A DNA stretch of 64,000 nucleotides from the NCBI RefSeq assembly GCF_001649575.2, contig NC_051443.1, forward strand, positions 15,284,127 through 15,348,126. Reading direction: 5' to 3'. Positions 37,365-49,280 of this stretch are shown here, piece by piece; the first letter of the stretch is position 1; every line of letters begins with the position of its first letter. A program made the translations under genes and the position numbers. This DNA is from Kryptolebias marmoratus (taxonomy: Eukaryota > Chordata > Actinopteri > Cyprinodontiformes > Rivulidae). The notes under the pieces were generated by a model, which was not told the DNA's origin, made no database searches, and saw only the letters and a program-made list of their open reading frames with translations.

Positions 37365-38320
37365 TGCAAAAGTCTTGAGTCATTCCTCATGTTATTTTTT
37401 TTGTACTTGCCATATTCAAAAGATTATTGTTTTTTTTTTTTTTTTCTTGCTTCACTTGGCAAGCCAGTTCTTTAGTTGAAACTCTGAAAAACTGTTTGAC
37501 CAACATAAAATATTTTAGTACCAACAAGGTGATTCCCAAATAGTCATTGATTTAAGGCTTAGCATACAGGAAATGATCAAGTAAAAGATTAAATATCTTT
37601 TCGGTTCCTTGTTTGGTCTGTCTGTTTTTTGTTTTTTTTTTCTTCCTATTTTATAAAACTTTGCATATTCTGTTACAAGAATACATTTCTGAAATTCTCT
37701 GCCCTTATTCAAATTTTAGAACTCTTAGATCTTCTGAACCTCCTTTTGGAAGTTCTTTGTTCTAGATTGATAAAGTTGTAATGGAGGCTGTGCCTCTGCT
37801 GTAGCCACCCTACACTGTGGAACAGCCTTCTGTTGTCAGTCAGTCAGCATATCCACGCCATTAGGCTTTTTAAAAAGCATCATAATACATTATACTGTTT
37901 TTTTTATTATTGTTTTGATGTTTTTGTGATTTAATGTACAGAACTCTGATTGTTTTTAATGTTCTTTGTAAATAAAACTGAACTGATTTTATTTTATTTT
38001 TAAAGACATGACTTTAAGATACCACTCGTCTGTTGTAGATAGGTTTTAGGTCCCTTTCCTTATTTTTTTAAGCACACTCTGCACAAACTGCTGCAGTAGT
38101 CAGGAACAAGGACCGGACAGAAAACTTTAATGAAAGAGAAAGAAAAAAAAAATGAAGTTCAAAAAGAATTTTTGAAAGACCTTCAGAATTCCTCCAGAAC
38201 TATTGATCAAAGCCTAAAGAGATAACAAGAAAGTTTTCTTTCTGGAAGTATAGCAAAAAGAAATAAGGAGTTGTTTAAACTTCTTGCACAATATTGCAGC
38301 TTTTATAATTGTTGCAACAA
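37365..38320. mobile_element. degenerate DNA-transposon-like region with an embedded LINE tail
   Basis: The left edge has ttctgtgcaaaagtcttgag, the signature end of an abundant teleost DNA element. 38160-38310 contains gaaagaccttcagaattcct, aagaaagttttctttctgga and aacttcttgcacaatattgc, which resemble its interior. Between them lies a LINE-like 3' tail (37780-38005). The boundaries and the nesting order are inference. Confidence 0.35.
37780..38005 (+). mobile_element. LINE 3' end relic
   Basis: The sequence tgtggaacagccttctgttg followed by gctttttaaaaagcatcat resembles the end of fish LINE ORF2 (W..LP...FK..L). It is followed by gtacagaactctgat and gttctttgtaaataaaactg, like the recurring tail 'tacagcactttg ... 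tttataaataaa'. Plus orientation, i.e. sense with astn2. Confidence 0.5.
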
Positions 38321-39057
38321 AACTGTCAATTAAAGGCCTCAGCATTGGATTAAAACTTTATTCTTAAATTAAAAACTCAGACACTGCATAGTGTGTGCAT
38401 TCTGCTGCAGGTGAACCACAGGATAGTCACTTTAGTCTGCACGGACATTTAGCTTCCTTATTTTTGAGTTTTGTATTGCTTTGACGAGTCCTAACAATGG
38501 AAACAAATCACAGTTTGTTTTATCCTTCTCTTTTTGTCAGTTGCTATTTGTTGTTCTGTTCATATACTGTTTGATATTCAGTTATTGCATTCTAGTAGTT
38601 TTTTTGAAACAAAATAACTAAACTTGTATGGTTTTAGTGACCTTTGGAAGGACAGTTAGTAGAAATTGAAAGGAATGCAGGGATTGTCAAATCATTTGGT
38701 ATAAAATGTAAGTTTTCTTTAATTTTTATTTGCATTTTTTGTCAATCCCTGTGCACCTGTTATGCCAAATACTCCCTAAATTCATATAATAAAAGCTGTA
38801 TTTTATAATTGTAAAAAGAGACCACATAATTAAACCAAATTGCATATTTTGGTGTACACTCCACTAATACTACTAAAGGCATAGATGATTGCAAGACTTC
38901 ATGATGTACAGTAATTTTAGTTATCCAGATTTCATTTTGAGCTTTAAGGTTGGACTTGTGTGAAAATATCTTGTTTTTCCAGACACCTTTTCCATATGCT
39001 TAACTGGATCTACATTCAGTAAGTGAAATTTAGATCTTTTCGGTGCGCTGAATATGC

Positions 39058-39162
39058 TTTTATGTTCCTCAAGCCATTAGCAAACTATACTATCAAAAGG
39101 GAATTACAGTGCCTGCTGATAGATTAAAAGTATACTTCACTAATGGCTTGAGGATCATAAAA
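39058..39162. repeat. imperfect inverted repeat, 33-bp arms, ~39-bp loop
   Basis: The left arm at 39058-39090 contains cctcaagccattag; the right arm at 39130-39162 contains ctaatggcttgagg. Outside this core, tttatg pairs with cataaa and ctatac faces gtatac. About 28 to 29 of 33 positions pair. It abuts the Tc1/mariner relic starting near 39160. Confidence 0.8.
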
Positions 39163-39817
39163 CATGTGGGTAGTAATAGCAGAATAACAATCAAATGCCA
39201 AGAACTAAAGTTTTCTAACAAAACATTGCTTAGAATTTCTTACTGTCCATTTTGCTCTATGGTGGACCCTGCAGATATGTTTCTTGAGTAAACAATAAAC
39301 CCAACCAGACAGCCATGTAGCAAATAAAGACAAATGTTATCCTTCAACAGACCCACTCACTGCAAGTGATTTCCAACTCAAGTCAGCATGGCCACTGTAC
39401 TGCTGCACAGCCATACGATACACTCTTTCTGCCAAAGTTTTCAGCAGTTTGTGCGACACCATTAAATTTAAACAACTGCCCATCCTTTGTTTTGAACCAG
39501 CGAGCCTTGAAGTCCATGATAGTTTGCTTGTTCATGTGCAGAATTGATTGGCTAAAGCATTTTGATGGATACTAATGGCAGCATACTGGGAACACACCAC
39601 ATGACCTTTCATTTAGCAGATGCAGTTTGAATCTTGTCAAACTTGTTGAGGGTTTTTACTTAATTGCCCATTTTTCCTGCTTTCAACACATCAGTTTTAA
39701 GCACTTAATGTCCACATGCTAGTTATTATATATCCCACCCAGTGGCAGGTGTCACGGTGATAAAACAATCAATGCCATTCACCTTGTCAGTCAGTGGTTT
39801 TAATCTTGAAGCTGATC
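39160..39817 (-). mobile_element. Tc1/mariner-like relic, transposase 5' half and terminus (antisense)
   Basis: Patches matching the antisense strand of the fish Tc1/mariner element, in order: ctaacaaaacattgctta, agtcagcatggccactgt, cacagccatacgata, ggatactaatggcagcatac, tgggaacacaccacatga, atcttgtcaaacttgttgag, ttgcccatttttcctgcttt, atatatcccacccagtggca and cagtggttttaatcttgaag. They cover the transposase from the start codon region (reverse of MGK...) to mid-protein plus the right terminal repeat. Many indels; not functional. Confidence 0.75.
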
Positions 39818-41495
39818 CGTGTATTCAGAGTAGATGAGTTTAGTACAAGTTTTGTTCTATGAAAACATTTAATTGTTATACACTGATGTTACCTGGTTTA
39901 TATTTTAACAAACCTTCCAGGTGCTTTTATTCAATGTTCCAGCTTTGCTACTGTATAAACATTATGTTGCACAAAAAACAAAAAAAACATCAGTTTAGCA
40001 TTATTCAAGTTATTTTTGATATAATAGAGAAAAAAACTGTAATTTCTAGGAATTTACACAAAGTTGTTATTGAACAGCAAAAGTCTGGGTCAATCCCAGT
40101 TGATCATTTAGGCCTGTGGTAAGTAGTTTGCAATAGGGTGTTTTAGTTTGCTAGTAGGTGTGTGCAGGGCTTTGTGTATACAGACTTTTACTTATTTATT
40201 AATATTTTTTTATTTTTATTTTATGGCCTCTTGATGGATGTAGCTACTGTATTTGCCCTGCCAATAAAAAGAAGAATCTAAGCAGATGGTAGAAAATTGG
40301 TAGCATATCTTTCATGAGTTTATGGCCCCTCTGGGACCCTCTGGTCGCTGCTTGAATGCAAAGATGTCTTTTCTTTTTAAACTTAGGGCATCAAACCAGA
40401 CTTTAATTTTGACATGTCAGACTCAAGTTGTTAATAACAATTTAAAGAAGACAGATGGTATTTTTGATCTCAGTTAAAGTCACTTGTAAACCATCCTGGA
40501 ATGTGAGCATTTATTAAAACATGGGGAACACTCCAATAGTCAAGAAGGAGCCTGATTTCTGCTGTGCTTTCGCTACCTTGCATAAAAAGTCTGCAGAGAG
40601 GTAAAGAAAGTGACATTCTCTCACAAACAAAATTTGTTTTATGCAAACCTAGATCCCCTAATCCCTATACCCCTCCTTCAGTTGTATATTCCTACACCTC
40701 TGTGTTCCTGACAACTGAACATTATGACTCCCCCTGCTCTGTTGCACAGGCTGCTCAGTTTATCCCATTACCATTACATTTCAGTGCTTCATGCTTTAAA
40801 GCAAATGCACGGTGAACATTTTTAGCCAATCTTTTGGAGACTGTTGGTTAAATGGTGGATCAAGTGTGTCATTTAGCGCACCACAAAGCTGCGTGAGGCT
40901 AACGAAGGGATTTAAGATTTGTGTACAGTGGAATTCACTTGAGAGCCGCCATAAGAAGAACTAACAGCACGATTTCCAGGAAGACTTGGAATTTCATTTT
41001 GGGGTCAAATATATTTCACAAATTCCTTGACGATGTAACTGAAATTGATTTAAATCTGCTCAGTTTTACAAACATATGGAAGAACTAGAAAGATTGACCA
41101 AATAACAAAGCCAATTACTAGCCACTCCAAAATGCCTATAGCGATCACGCTGACCTGAGAGCAGCAGAATCCAATAGAGTTGCAGGAGAAAGCTATCCTT
41201 CACTCCCATAACCATTTGTTTTATAGTCACCAATGAAGAAAGGTTTGTGATTAAACAGCACAAGCTTTGTAAAAAAAAAATTGCCAGTTACAAAAATGCA
41301 AAGTGAAGTTATCCTGATAACTTGAGGGCTCATATTAAGATCTTTTATGAAGATCGTCCTGTTTATAGGTGAAATAAGAACATGGCAGTATATTTTTACA
41401 TCCAGTCATATAATGTGTGTTTGTGAAAAATGAAAGAGAAGGTTGGAAAAAAAAATCTTGTAAACATAAAATTCAAAATTACATTTCACCTCTCA

Positions 41496-42078
41496 ATCCA
41501 TTTTCCATTGCTTATCAGATCTGATGTCACGGGGCTAAAAGCTTAAGCAGAGATCCCAGACCTCTCTCTCCCCAGCTACTTCATCCAGCTCATCTGGGTT
41601 GCAGAAACTGCAGGGAGGTTGTACTTTAGGACGTTCCCAGGCCAGCTGTGAGATATAATCTCAACAGGAAACCCCGGGTGTACACCAACACCACCTGGTG
41701 CAAAATGCATGAAACACCTCCCACTAAAGGTATACAAAAGGCATTCTCACCAAATACCCAAACCACCTCAACCGTCTAATTTTGATGTGGAGGGGGAACA
41801 GCAACTCTACTTTGAGTTCTTCCCAAATTGCCAATCACCTCACTCTATCCCCAAGGTTGAGTCCAGTCCCTCTGCAGAGGAAACTCATTTTAGCCACTTG
41901 TATTCTCTATTACACTCTTTTGGTCATCACCCATGTCTTTTTACCACAGATGAGAGTTGATATGTAGACAGAATGGTAAATTCATAGCTTCACCTTTCAG
42001 CCCATCTCAACCCTCCTGCAGAACGAACCAGTGCAACATCTGTATCACTGTAGTTTGAGGCCATGGTCCTCAACTGAA
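41496..42078 (-). mobile_element. LINE relic, same family as 12140-12605
   Basis: On the + strand: atccattttccattgctt, ccccagctacttcatccagc, cgttcccaggccagctgtga, ccaaaccacctcaaccgtct, cagcaactctactttgagt, ctgcagaggaaactcatttt and gaggccatggtcctcaactg. Their order and spacing match the antisense strand of the same fish LINE as the copy near 12.4 kb, and this copy is longer. The two + open frames inside (83 and 61 codons) read the non-coding strand and are not genes. Confidence 0.7.
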
Positions 42079-43789
42079 AAAAAGGTGACATGTCACCTCT
42101 GGGTTGTAATGTAGTTACATGGGGTATTTTTCATGCTTCCTGTCCTGATTTTAATTTTTTTATTTTTTTTGTCCCCTTGTTGAATTTTAACCTATTTAGC
42201 CATTTGACAATACTTCTGTAATTCTACATTTCTGATTTGGAGCAACATTTGGCTTTACTCGTAAAGCCTGATTGAAAGTAAGCAGTGCATCGCCATTTTA
42301 AAAGTATAGGAGCAACAATATAGGGAATGAAAAATATAAGTCATTTATTTTCAACAAAAGCTAAAGGCGTGATCTTAACAAAAAGCCCCAAGTTTTATTG
42401 AGATTGTTTTTATACCATGCTCAGGTATTGGAATGCCTTTAAGAACAAAGTTTGTATAAATAAGACTTACTGATGATGGGGAAGAGTACTAAAATTCTAA
42501 TTTAGCCAAGATTTAATGCTATCACTGTGCCAAATTAAAGACATCATAGTTAACAGTGCATTAACCCTGCAGCAGTCATTGACAAATATTTGTCACGTAT
42601 ATTGGGAGATGTTTAATCTGTGTTTTCTGTGTTGTTAAATTCCAGATTTGTTAAATTCTGAGATAAGTCTCCTTACTGGTATGTGCCGTATAAATACACT
42701 GAATAAGGAGTGATTTTGCTGCTAGAGCAAAAAAACTGGTTTGCCTAATTTAACACATCTGAGCAGTTCTGGAGCTACAGGGCATGCATCACAGGCACCT
42801 CCAAATGAAATTAGGCTGTCAAATGTGATTTTAGAGATTTTTTTTGTTGTTGTTGTTTTCGCTTTCCTTTGTTTGTCACTGTGATTTAAAGCTTTGCTGT
42901 TTCAGGTACTTTTATTGTTTTGTGAAAAAAGCAGCACCTTTAATAATAGGATTTATGTTTTCTGTATTATCCTAAAGTGTTATTTTTTATGACATGTCCC
43001 TTGTCCTTTTGTTTTGCTGTTTCGAATTCATACCATCTGTTTCTTGTTCTGCAATGGGTACAAAGTATGAACATCCAGCATATTAATTTTTACAAAACAG
43101 AATTTTTTTAATAAATTATACTTGGTTCTTGTTGAAAGCTAGAGGCACTAATGGGTGATTAGGAAGATGAAAAGCAATCATTCACAATATGTGACTATTT
43201 ATTTGGAGAAATGATCTACGTGCACTATTAAAGATACTTTGTGCAGTTTTATTTTGTGCACACTAACTTCTCTTTTTTGTTCATTTCTTCAGATCTAGTT
43301 GTCTTGCTATATTAATCTCAAAGTATTCTCAAGAGCAGAAATGTCAAGTTTTAAATGAATGCAATGTGTACCGTGTGGTGTTGCTATCTATATGTAAATT
43401 TCAACATGCCAGATTCTTTTTTTATATGTATTTTTAACTAGGGTTCAGCTGTCAGATTTGTTAATATAGTAACAAGATAAAAATCTAGAGAGTTGTGTCT
43501 ATTTTTGTTGTACAAGTGGAACAGATATTTTGGCCCATTGCCACCATGATTCCATCACACAGTAAGTACAGAAGCAGAGCTGAAAGAACAAATATCTCAT
43601 GAGCTGTGCTGGCGCTAACCTTAGGAACTTTCATTCAGCCACAGATTGCTGCATGGCAATTCCGAATTACTGACAACTATTCCCACAGCTCTGCCTCATT
43701 GTGATAAATGGCTCCAATCTCGAGGAGGTTAGCATTACATCCTTGAGATCTTGTTAATGGATCTGAGACAGCACAGCTATTCCTTACAT

Positions 43790-43811
43790 TGCTGAACATT
43801 TATGTTCAGCA
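43790..43811. repeat. perfect palindrome, 10-bp arms
   Basis: tgctgaacat, two bases (tt), then atgttcagca. A second partial half-site (gttcagctg) follows about 40 bp later. It is embedded in the low-repeat block 43590-43860. Confidence 0.9.
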
Positions 43812-44534
43812 CTGGAATGCCCATTTATCCGTTTCCATGTGACATTTTTGTTCAGCTGTTCTTTTAAGATTTCAGAAATCATGTTTATTAGCTTGTTTTG
43901 TACCTAAAACTGTCCACAGCAAAGAGAAAGCTCTTATGGTATGATTTTAAATTTTTTTTAATTAATTTTTAATGTCCCAGGGTTTAAATTTGATAACGTG
44001 ACATAAGGATAGTATAGTTCTCTAACCTGTCACCTCTTCGTGAACTACTCATGTGAGAGTGCCTATTTCCTAACTTTGACTGCATAAGTATAAAACAAAC
44101 ATCTTTAAAGCAAAATATAAATTAAAATGTCACCGTATTTGAAAAGAGCATGTCAGAAAGTTTCACATTTTTGTGCTAGAGTTAATATTTAGACGTCTGA
44201 AGCATCTACCAGTTAAAAAACACAACCCTGTCACTTTGCCTCGGTGCCCCATAGAATTTAAACGACTTAATAAGTAACCCCTTCAAATTAGCATGGCAAA
44301 AGTTCAACACTTCCCCAAATTAGAGTAAGAGAAATTCACTATAATCATCTCCTTCCAGCTTTAACTTCAAATGGTGCTGCATTCCCAACCTCTCCAAAGT
44401 GGGAAGACTATTCAGTTTCTTGCTCAAGCTTTTCACTTTGCTATTAACTTCAAATTCTCATTAGAAGTTCTGTGTTTCATTTCACCTCAGAAATAAGCTA
44501 ATAATGCTTCAACACTTTTTTCTTTAGTGTTATT

Positions 44535-44563
<29 letters not shown>
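44535..44563. repeat. (TTG)n microsatellite
   Basis: About nine to ten TTG units. The minus-strand reading as poly-Gln is not coding. Confidence 0.96.
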
Positions 44564-44565
<2 letters not shown>

Positions 44566-47214
44566 CCTAGGCTGCTAAATCTGACCCAGCTAGAGGCTTT
44601 AAATTCTACAATATTTTCTTTGCCCTCATAAGGTGCTTTTGTATTCTTATTGTTATTGATTATTTGTGATGATATGTGATGCACAAAACAAACTTCTAAT
44701 AATCACTGTACAGTTCAGTGAGACGTTGACAATCTGCACAATTCAGGCCAGCAGCTCATACAGCACCATACATTTATTGTCTGAATAAAACTGGTAAACA
44801 ACTGTGGGAAGTAAAAGTGATAAGAAGTTCACACACCTCCCACTCTCCCATGTCCAGGAGGTAGAAATGCTCACATAAAGTTGTAATCCTGAGCGACAAC
44901 AACGCTGTACCTGTTGGCTCCGTTCCAGGGAAGGAAGCTGCCTCTGGGTTCGAGTTGCTGTCTGTCAGTCAAGCAGGTTTTCAGAAACAAACACACACAC
45001 ACACACGTCTCTGTACACTGCAAATTTCTGTATGTAGAGACAGGGATAGTAAGAGCATTAATGTCACCTCTCTGTTGGTTTTCTAACAGCGTTTTCAGAC
45101 TATCATTTTCCCTGTACCAATCTACATGAACGGTAGGATGCTTTGGTAACTGAATAAATAACAAGAACCGAAGATCTGGTGAAATCAATGAGAGGAGGTT
45201 GAAGCTTTAAACTGTATAAATCATTTGGTCAGTTTCCAAAGGACGATTTTATCAATATATAATAGTAAAAACTGGTTTAACTGCCAGAGGTTTGATAAAT
45301 AGTTGGAATACTTCATTTTTGCTTTTGCAGAAATGAACCAAAACCAACTCTCGACATTAGCTGCATATCATTACACGCCTACAACCAGTCCCACGCAGGC
45401 ACACAGAACTTGAGGAATCGCAGATGACTCAAAGTGCCCGTCAGGAATGTGTTGAACAGCGCTCTGCAAACTGTGAAATAATTCCACCAATGTCCCTCAC
45501 AGTCCTCATTCGGAACCAACAGATGTGTTGTATTAATATTTGCGAAGAAGAAAATGCAGCAAACGCTTGCAGCTCTGAGGAGAGTTTGATTGTCAACACA
45601 TGTTCGGCACAGCACTGATTTCTGGGAAATTATCCATTGGGATTCAGCTTTGGCTGTTAGAGCTGTCAAATATTCAAAGATGAGTCTTTATTCTATAATT
45701 GCTATTTACTTTTTTATGCTGTTGATCCCTGTTTGTGCATTTATCCTTTTGCAGTAGTAAGGAGTGTATTGTTTTTTTGTATCTAATATCACACTCAGTA
45801 GGATATAATACATCCTCAAACTGGCACATTCCTGACATGTGAATGGAAAAAATACATAAAAACCTACAGCTTAGGGATAGTGTTTTTCTTTACATAAAAA
45901 TATTCCTTTTTCTTAAAAACAAGTTCACTCAAGAAGAACAAAAAGTTTTAAATTAGCTACTTTTTACCCAATTATATTATGTTTGTTGGACGTAACATTA
46001 TCTAAGTGGTTTTGTCATGAATAGTTTGCAGTCTCCCAGGTGGATTAACGCATTACCAAGAAAACAAAAAAAAGTTATAAATATTTTAACAAAATCCTGT
46101 TAGTGTATGTTAAAGAATTCAAATGTGAGAATAAGGCCAACACTTTGACTAATGAAGCAAAACATAGTACTTTTAGCAGCATAAACAAAGATAATTGATC
46201 ATATTTTAGCAGTATGTGCTTAACTGCATCATACTAATGTTAACATTAAATGTATAGATTATTTTACTTATCAGTAGTGTTTCTCATCAGCTATTTGCTG
46301 GCACAAAAGCTGAACCAGCATAAAAGTGCATCCTCTTTGTTTTGTGTGTAGTAATCTCTTGTTTACTTCTTAGATGGATAAGGCAATCCAAGTCATTATA
46401 GTTGCTTATTATGTCTACAAGCTATTAATTGTAGGCAAAATTGCATTTTTAATGGGGTCCTTGTTTGTTATAGAATGCATCTGTTGTTGCGTTGCATGCA
46501 GATTTAGTGCAGCTTAAGCTGGAGGAGGCATAATTTATTTAAGAAAAAAACACTTCGTAAATGAATAGCTGTACTGCGAATTAGCCTATCTAAAGTTAGG
46601 ATACTGGGCCTATTATTCCACATCAGTGTTTTGTTCAGAGTCTTTACACTCACTTAAATGTGATTTAAATCTGGAAGCCTGTGTTATGGGAAAGTTGCTG
46701 CTGAGTCATTTCTCAGTAGGTCCTCACATATTCTGTTGTGAAAAAAAATATGTGAACAAAAGTCTCACGGGCTTCAGTGTAATTTCATAGATCCAAGTAA
46801 TACACTGAGGTAAAACATCTACTTAAAAGCTAACACTGATTATTTATCACACTTAGGAAAAAAGTTAATTATTTTTCATTTTTTTTCTCTCCTGCAGTTT
46901 GAAACAATCACTCAGAAATTCCTTCTTACTGAGAACACTTTTTATTCTAGGAAAGGACTATCTCTTCTTTGATAAATATTACAGTAAAGCCTCCTACTCT
47001 TATTCTCCACCTGTCAGGGCTTCAGCTTCATCAGAGAACATAACACTTGGAGTTTTGTTCTTGGCATGAAAAAGCAGACCAGATCTCTCTGTCAATTCAG
47101 AAAGCTTTTCTAAGCTGAACTGTATTGATGATTCCAAGCCACTGGTTTACGGTGTTTCATTTTGCAGTCATATGAAAAGTTTCACTTTTTTTTTTGTAAT
47201 GCACTTAATAAAGT

Positions 47215-47462
47215 TTTTCTTTTTTTTCTCTCTCCTTGACACCAATGTCTTTTTTGTTCAGACCTTACTCCCTACATCTCCTCATTTGTCTTTCCACTCA
47301 CATCATCTTTGCCTTCTCTTTGCCTTCTATGCCTGATTAAAATGCACAATCTGACCTCTGCGCCTCACTCTTCTCTTCCCTCTTCCTAATCTATTATTTC
47401 CCCTCCTTACCGTCTCCCTCCCATCTCTTCTCCCTCTTCCCTTGAATTCCGTTTTCCTGCAG
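47215..47462 (+). promoter_or_regulatory. extended pyrimidine-rich region before exon h acceptor
   Basis: Almost 250 bp of C/T-dominated sequence (runs such as ctctctccttg, ccttctctttgccttcta, cccctccttaccgtctccct and tctccctcttcccttg) ends at the acceptor ttttcctgcag. It is far longer than the usual 15-30 nt tract. Repeated CTCTT/TCTCT-type words are the kind bound by polypyrimidine-tract proteins; the regulatory role is inference. Confidence 0.45.
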
Positions 47463-47629
47463 TGTCCTGAGGGGCTGAGGCCAATGAAGGATGGCTCAGG
47501 TTGCTATGACTACTCCAGAGGCATCGACTGCACGGATGGCTTCAATGGAGGCTGCGAGCAGCTGTGTCTCCAGCAGCTCGTACCCCTCGAAGATGACCCC
47601 AGTTCCAGCAATGTGCTCATGTTTTGTGG
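47463..47629 (+). CDS. astn2: astn2 exon h: third EGF-like element
   Basis: Internal exon, 167 bp, phase 0 to phase 2. It is preceded by an exceptionally long pyrimidine-rich stretch ending in ttttcctgcag; the donor is gtgaga. It encodes [55 protein letters not shown] and two bases of Gly. The pattern [16 protein letters not shown] is the third EGF-like element of astrotactins. The exon is clearly more GC-rich than the surrounding intron. The variable segment [11 protein letters not shown] lies where ASTN2 orthologues also vary. Confidence 0.97.
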
Positions 47630-49280
47630 GTGAGAATAACCAGCTGTAGAAATAAAATTTAAAAAAATAAAAAAAATTGAATGATGCCTGCAGGCTGGGA
47701 ACAACACTTCCTTGTTAAACACATTGTATGAGTGATGTTTCAATGAAGGGATTGCTCATCAGGCAAGTACCCCACAAAAGGAAGCACCCAGAAAGTACTG
47801 TGCTGTAATGTAATGCAAGACTTCTGGATGATTTAGCTGATGTTATGAGTCCCATATTCTTTTAAACTTTCATCTGAAGTCCTTTTAAAATACAATCCTA
47901 ATTTCAAAAAAGCTGGGATGTTGTGTAAAATGTAAATAGAAACAGAATTTAATTACAATGAAACATAGCAAACATATCTAGTGTTCAAACTAAGAAACTC
48001 CACAAACATTTGAAAAAAATAGGGTAATTTTGAATTGGATGGCAGCAGCATTGAAACGTTTTGTTTTTCTTTCTATTTCATTGCAGAGCTGACGTGTGTA
48101 TATATATATATATATATAAAATCAATCTTCAGTGGATTAGAATATTCAGTGCAGATGCTTAAAAATGAAATAAAACCGGAATCTGAGATCATGTTCACTG
48201 AAATCTGCAAAATCATTGTAATAGTCAAAAGCTGGTGGATACCAACTGAAAAAAGTTGAACTGTAGAAATCAACCCCCAGGATGTTAGTCATCTCACATT
48301 TTGTTTTGATCAAATATATTCACTAAAATGTCTCAGGTATCATTTAACAACTCTACAGTACAGGATTTAGGAAATGGTTTGCAACCGTTTGTGGCAAACT
48401 TGGTTATCACAAACTCGCCCTTGCACTTTCCAACATTTCCAAATAAAATGATTTAAAATAAAACTTCCTTTGATTAGACACTACAGTAGTGATTAAACAC
48501 TGTGGATATAAACTTTGATTTTATTTTTTTTATCATTATTGATTCATAGCGAATATCCTTACTATAGAGAATTATTAATATTTTTTTCCTCAGGAATTCT
48601 CAATAATTTGATCTGGAGACCAGACGAGCTTTTGTGCTTTACTAGCATGATGATATTCTATGTCAGTTCATGACAGTTGCAAACTTTCTGTATTCGTTTA
48701 ATGTTTATCTTTAGTTAGTGTGAATCTCTTTCATGACAGTTTGGATTTGAAGATGACTCCACGTGGTTGGCCATTTTGCAGAAATTGATGTGACAGCCTA
48801 ATGTAATATTTTTCATGCGTTGTGGAAAGTGGAAATTTCAACTGCTTTATTTCCAGTGCCTAATTCTCCAACCCATTGCTGCAGTTACTGATACAGAAAC
48901 ATCATGACAGTGTATATGCACCTTCTGATTTATGGCACTTGAGGATGTCACTTCCGCCTCCTCCAATCTAAGTGTTGCGAACAACAAAACAGCTACTGTA
49001 CTTCTCACCGAGGAAACAAGAACTGATCAAATGAGACAAAAGCGGCAAGATTCATTGCTCTAATTAGCTGTGGGTTTTATATCTTGGCTATTTGTAAGGA
49101 CATATTTGTCAGTGAGGATTTAAGTAATATAAATAGGACCCTTTTTTTTATTGTTACAAGCACAGTCTCTTCTTCCAGATCTCCCTAAATCTTTTTTTGC
49201 CAAACAAAACCTTTTTACCTTGAGTGCACAAAGGTTCAAACATCCCTGCACTGTATTGACAGCTTGTGTCTTGTCCTCAG
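47630..49280 (+). other. astn2: intron between exons h and i
   Basis: 1,651 bp, phase 2, the shortest complete intron in the window. It includes a degenerate copy of a common fish DNA element (47894-48065) and a short TA run at 48098-48118. Nothing else recognised. Confidence 0.85.
47894..48065 (+). mobile_element. degenerate teleost DNA-element copy
   Basis: It opens acaatcctaatttc, aaaaaagctgggatgttgtg and taaaatgtaaatagaaacag, then has agtgttcaaactaagaaact and ttttgaattggatggcagca. This closely follows an abundant fish repeat beginning caatcccaatttcc, aaaaagttgggacgttgtg. The superfamily is not assignable from this copy. It lies about 265 bp downstream of exon h. Confidence 0.6.

Larger units (their letters stand above)
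31143..47462 (+). other. astn2: large intron between exons g and h
   Basis: 16,320 bp, phase 0, the longest complete intron here. Contents in order: candidate microexon (31971-32001); antisense LINE relics (31610-31834, 41496-42078); TA/T microsatellite (33960-34010); repeat-poor blocks (33290-33480, 34040-34340, 43590-43860, 45330-45670); Tc1/mariner relics (36205-36615, 39160-39817); a LINE tail (37780-38005); a DNA-transposon-like patch around 37365-38320; an inverted repeat (39058-39162); a TTG run (44535-44563); and a pyrimidine-rich 3' end from about 47215. No nested gene: the longest open frame is 105 codons. Confidence 0.85.

Noticed and set aside
44871..45188. 105-codon minus-strand frame ending WNGANRYSVVVAQDYNFM
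   Set aside because: No known family; it includes a CA-repeat-derived Cys/Val run and has no splice or promoter context supporting a gene.
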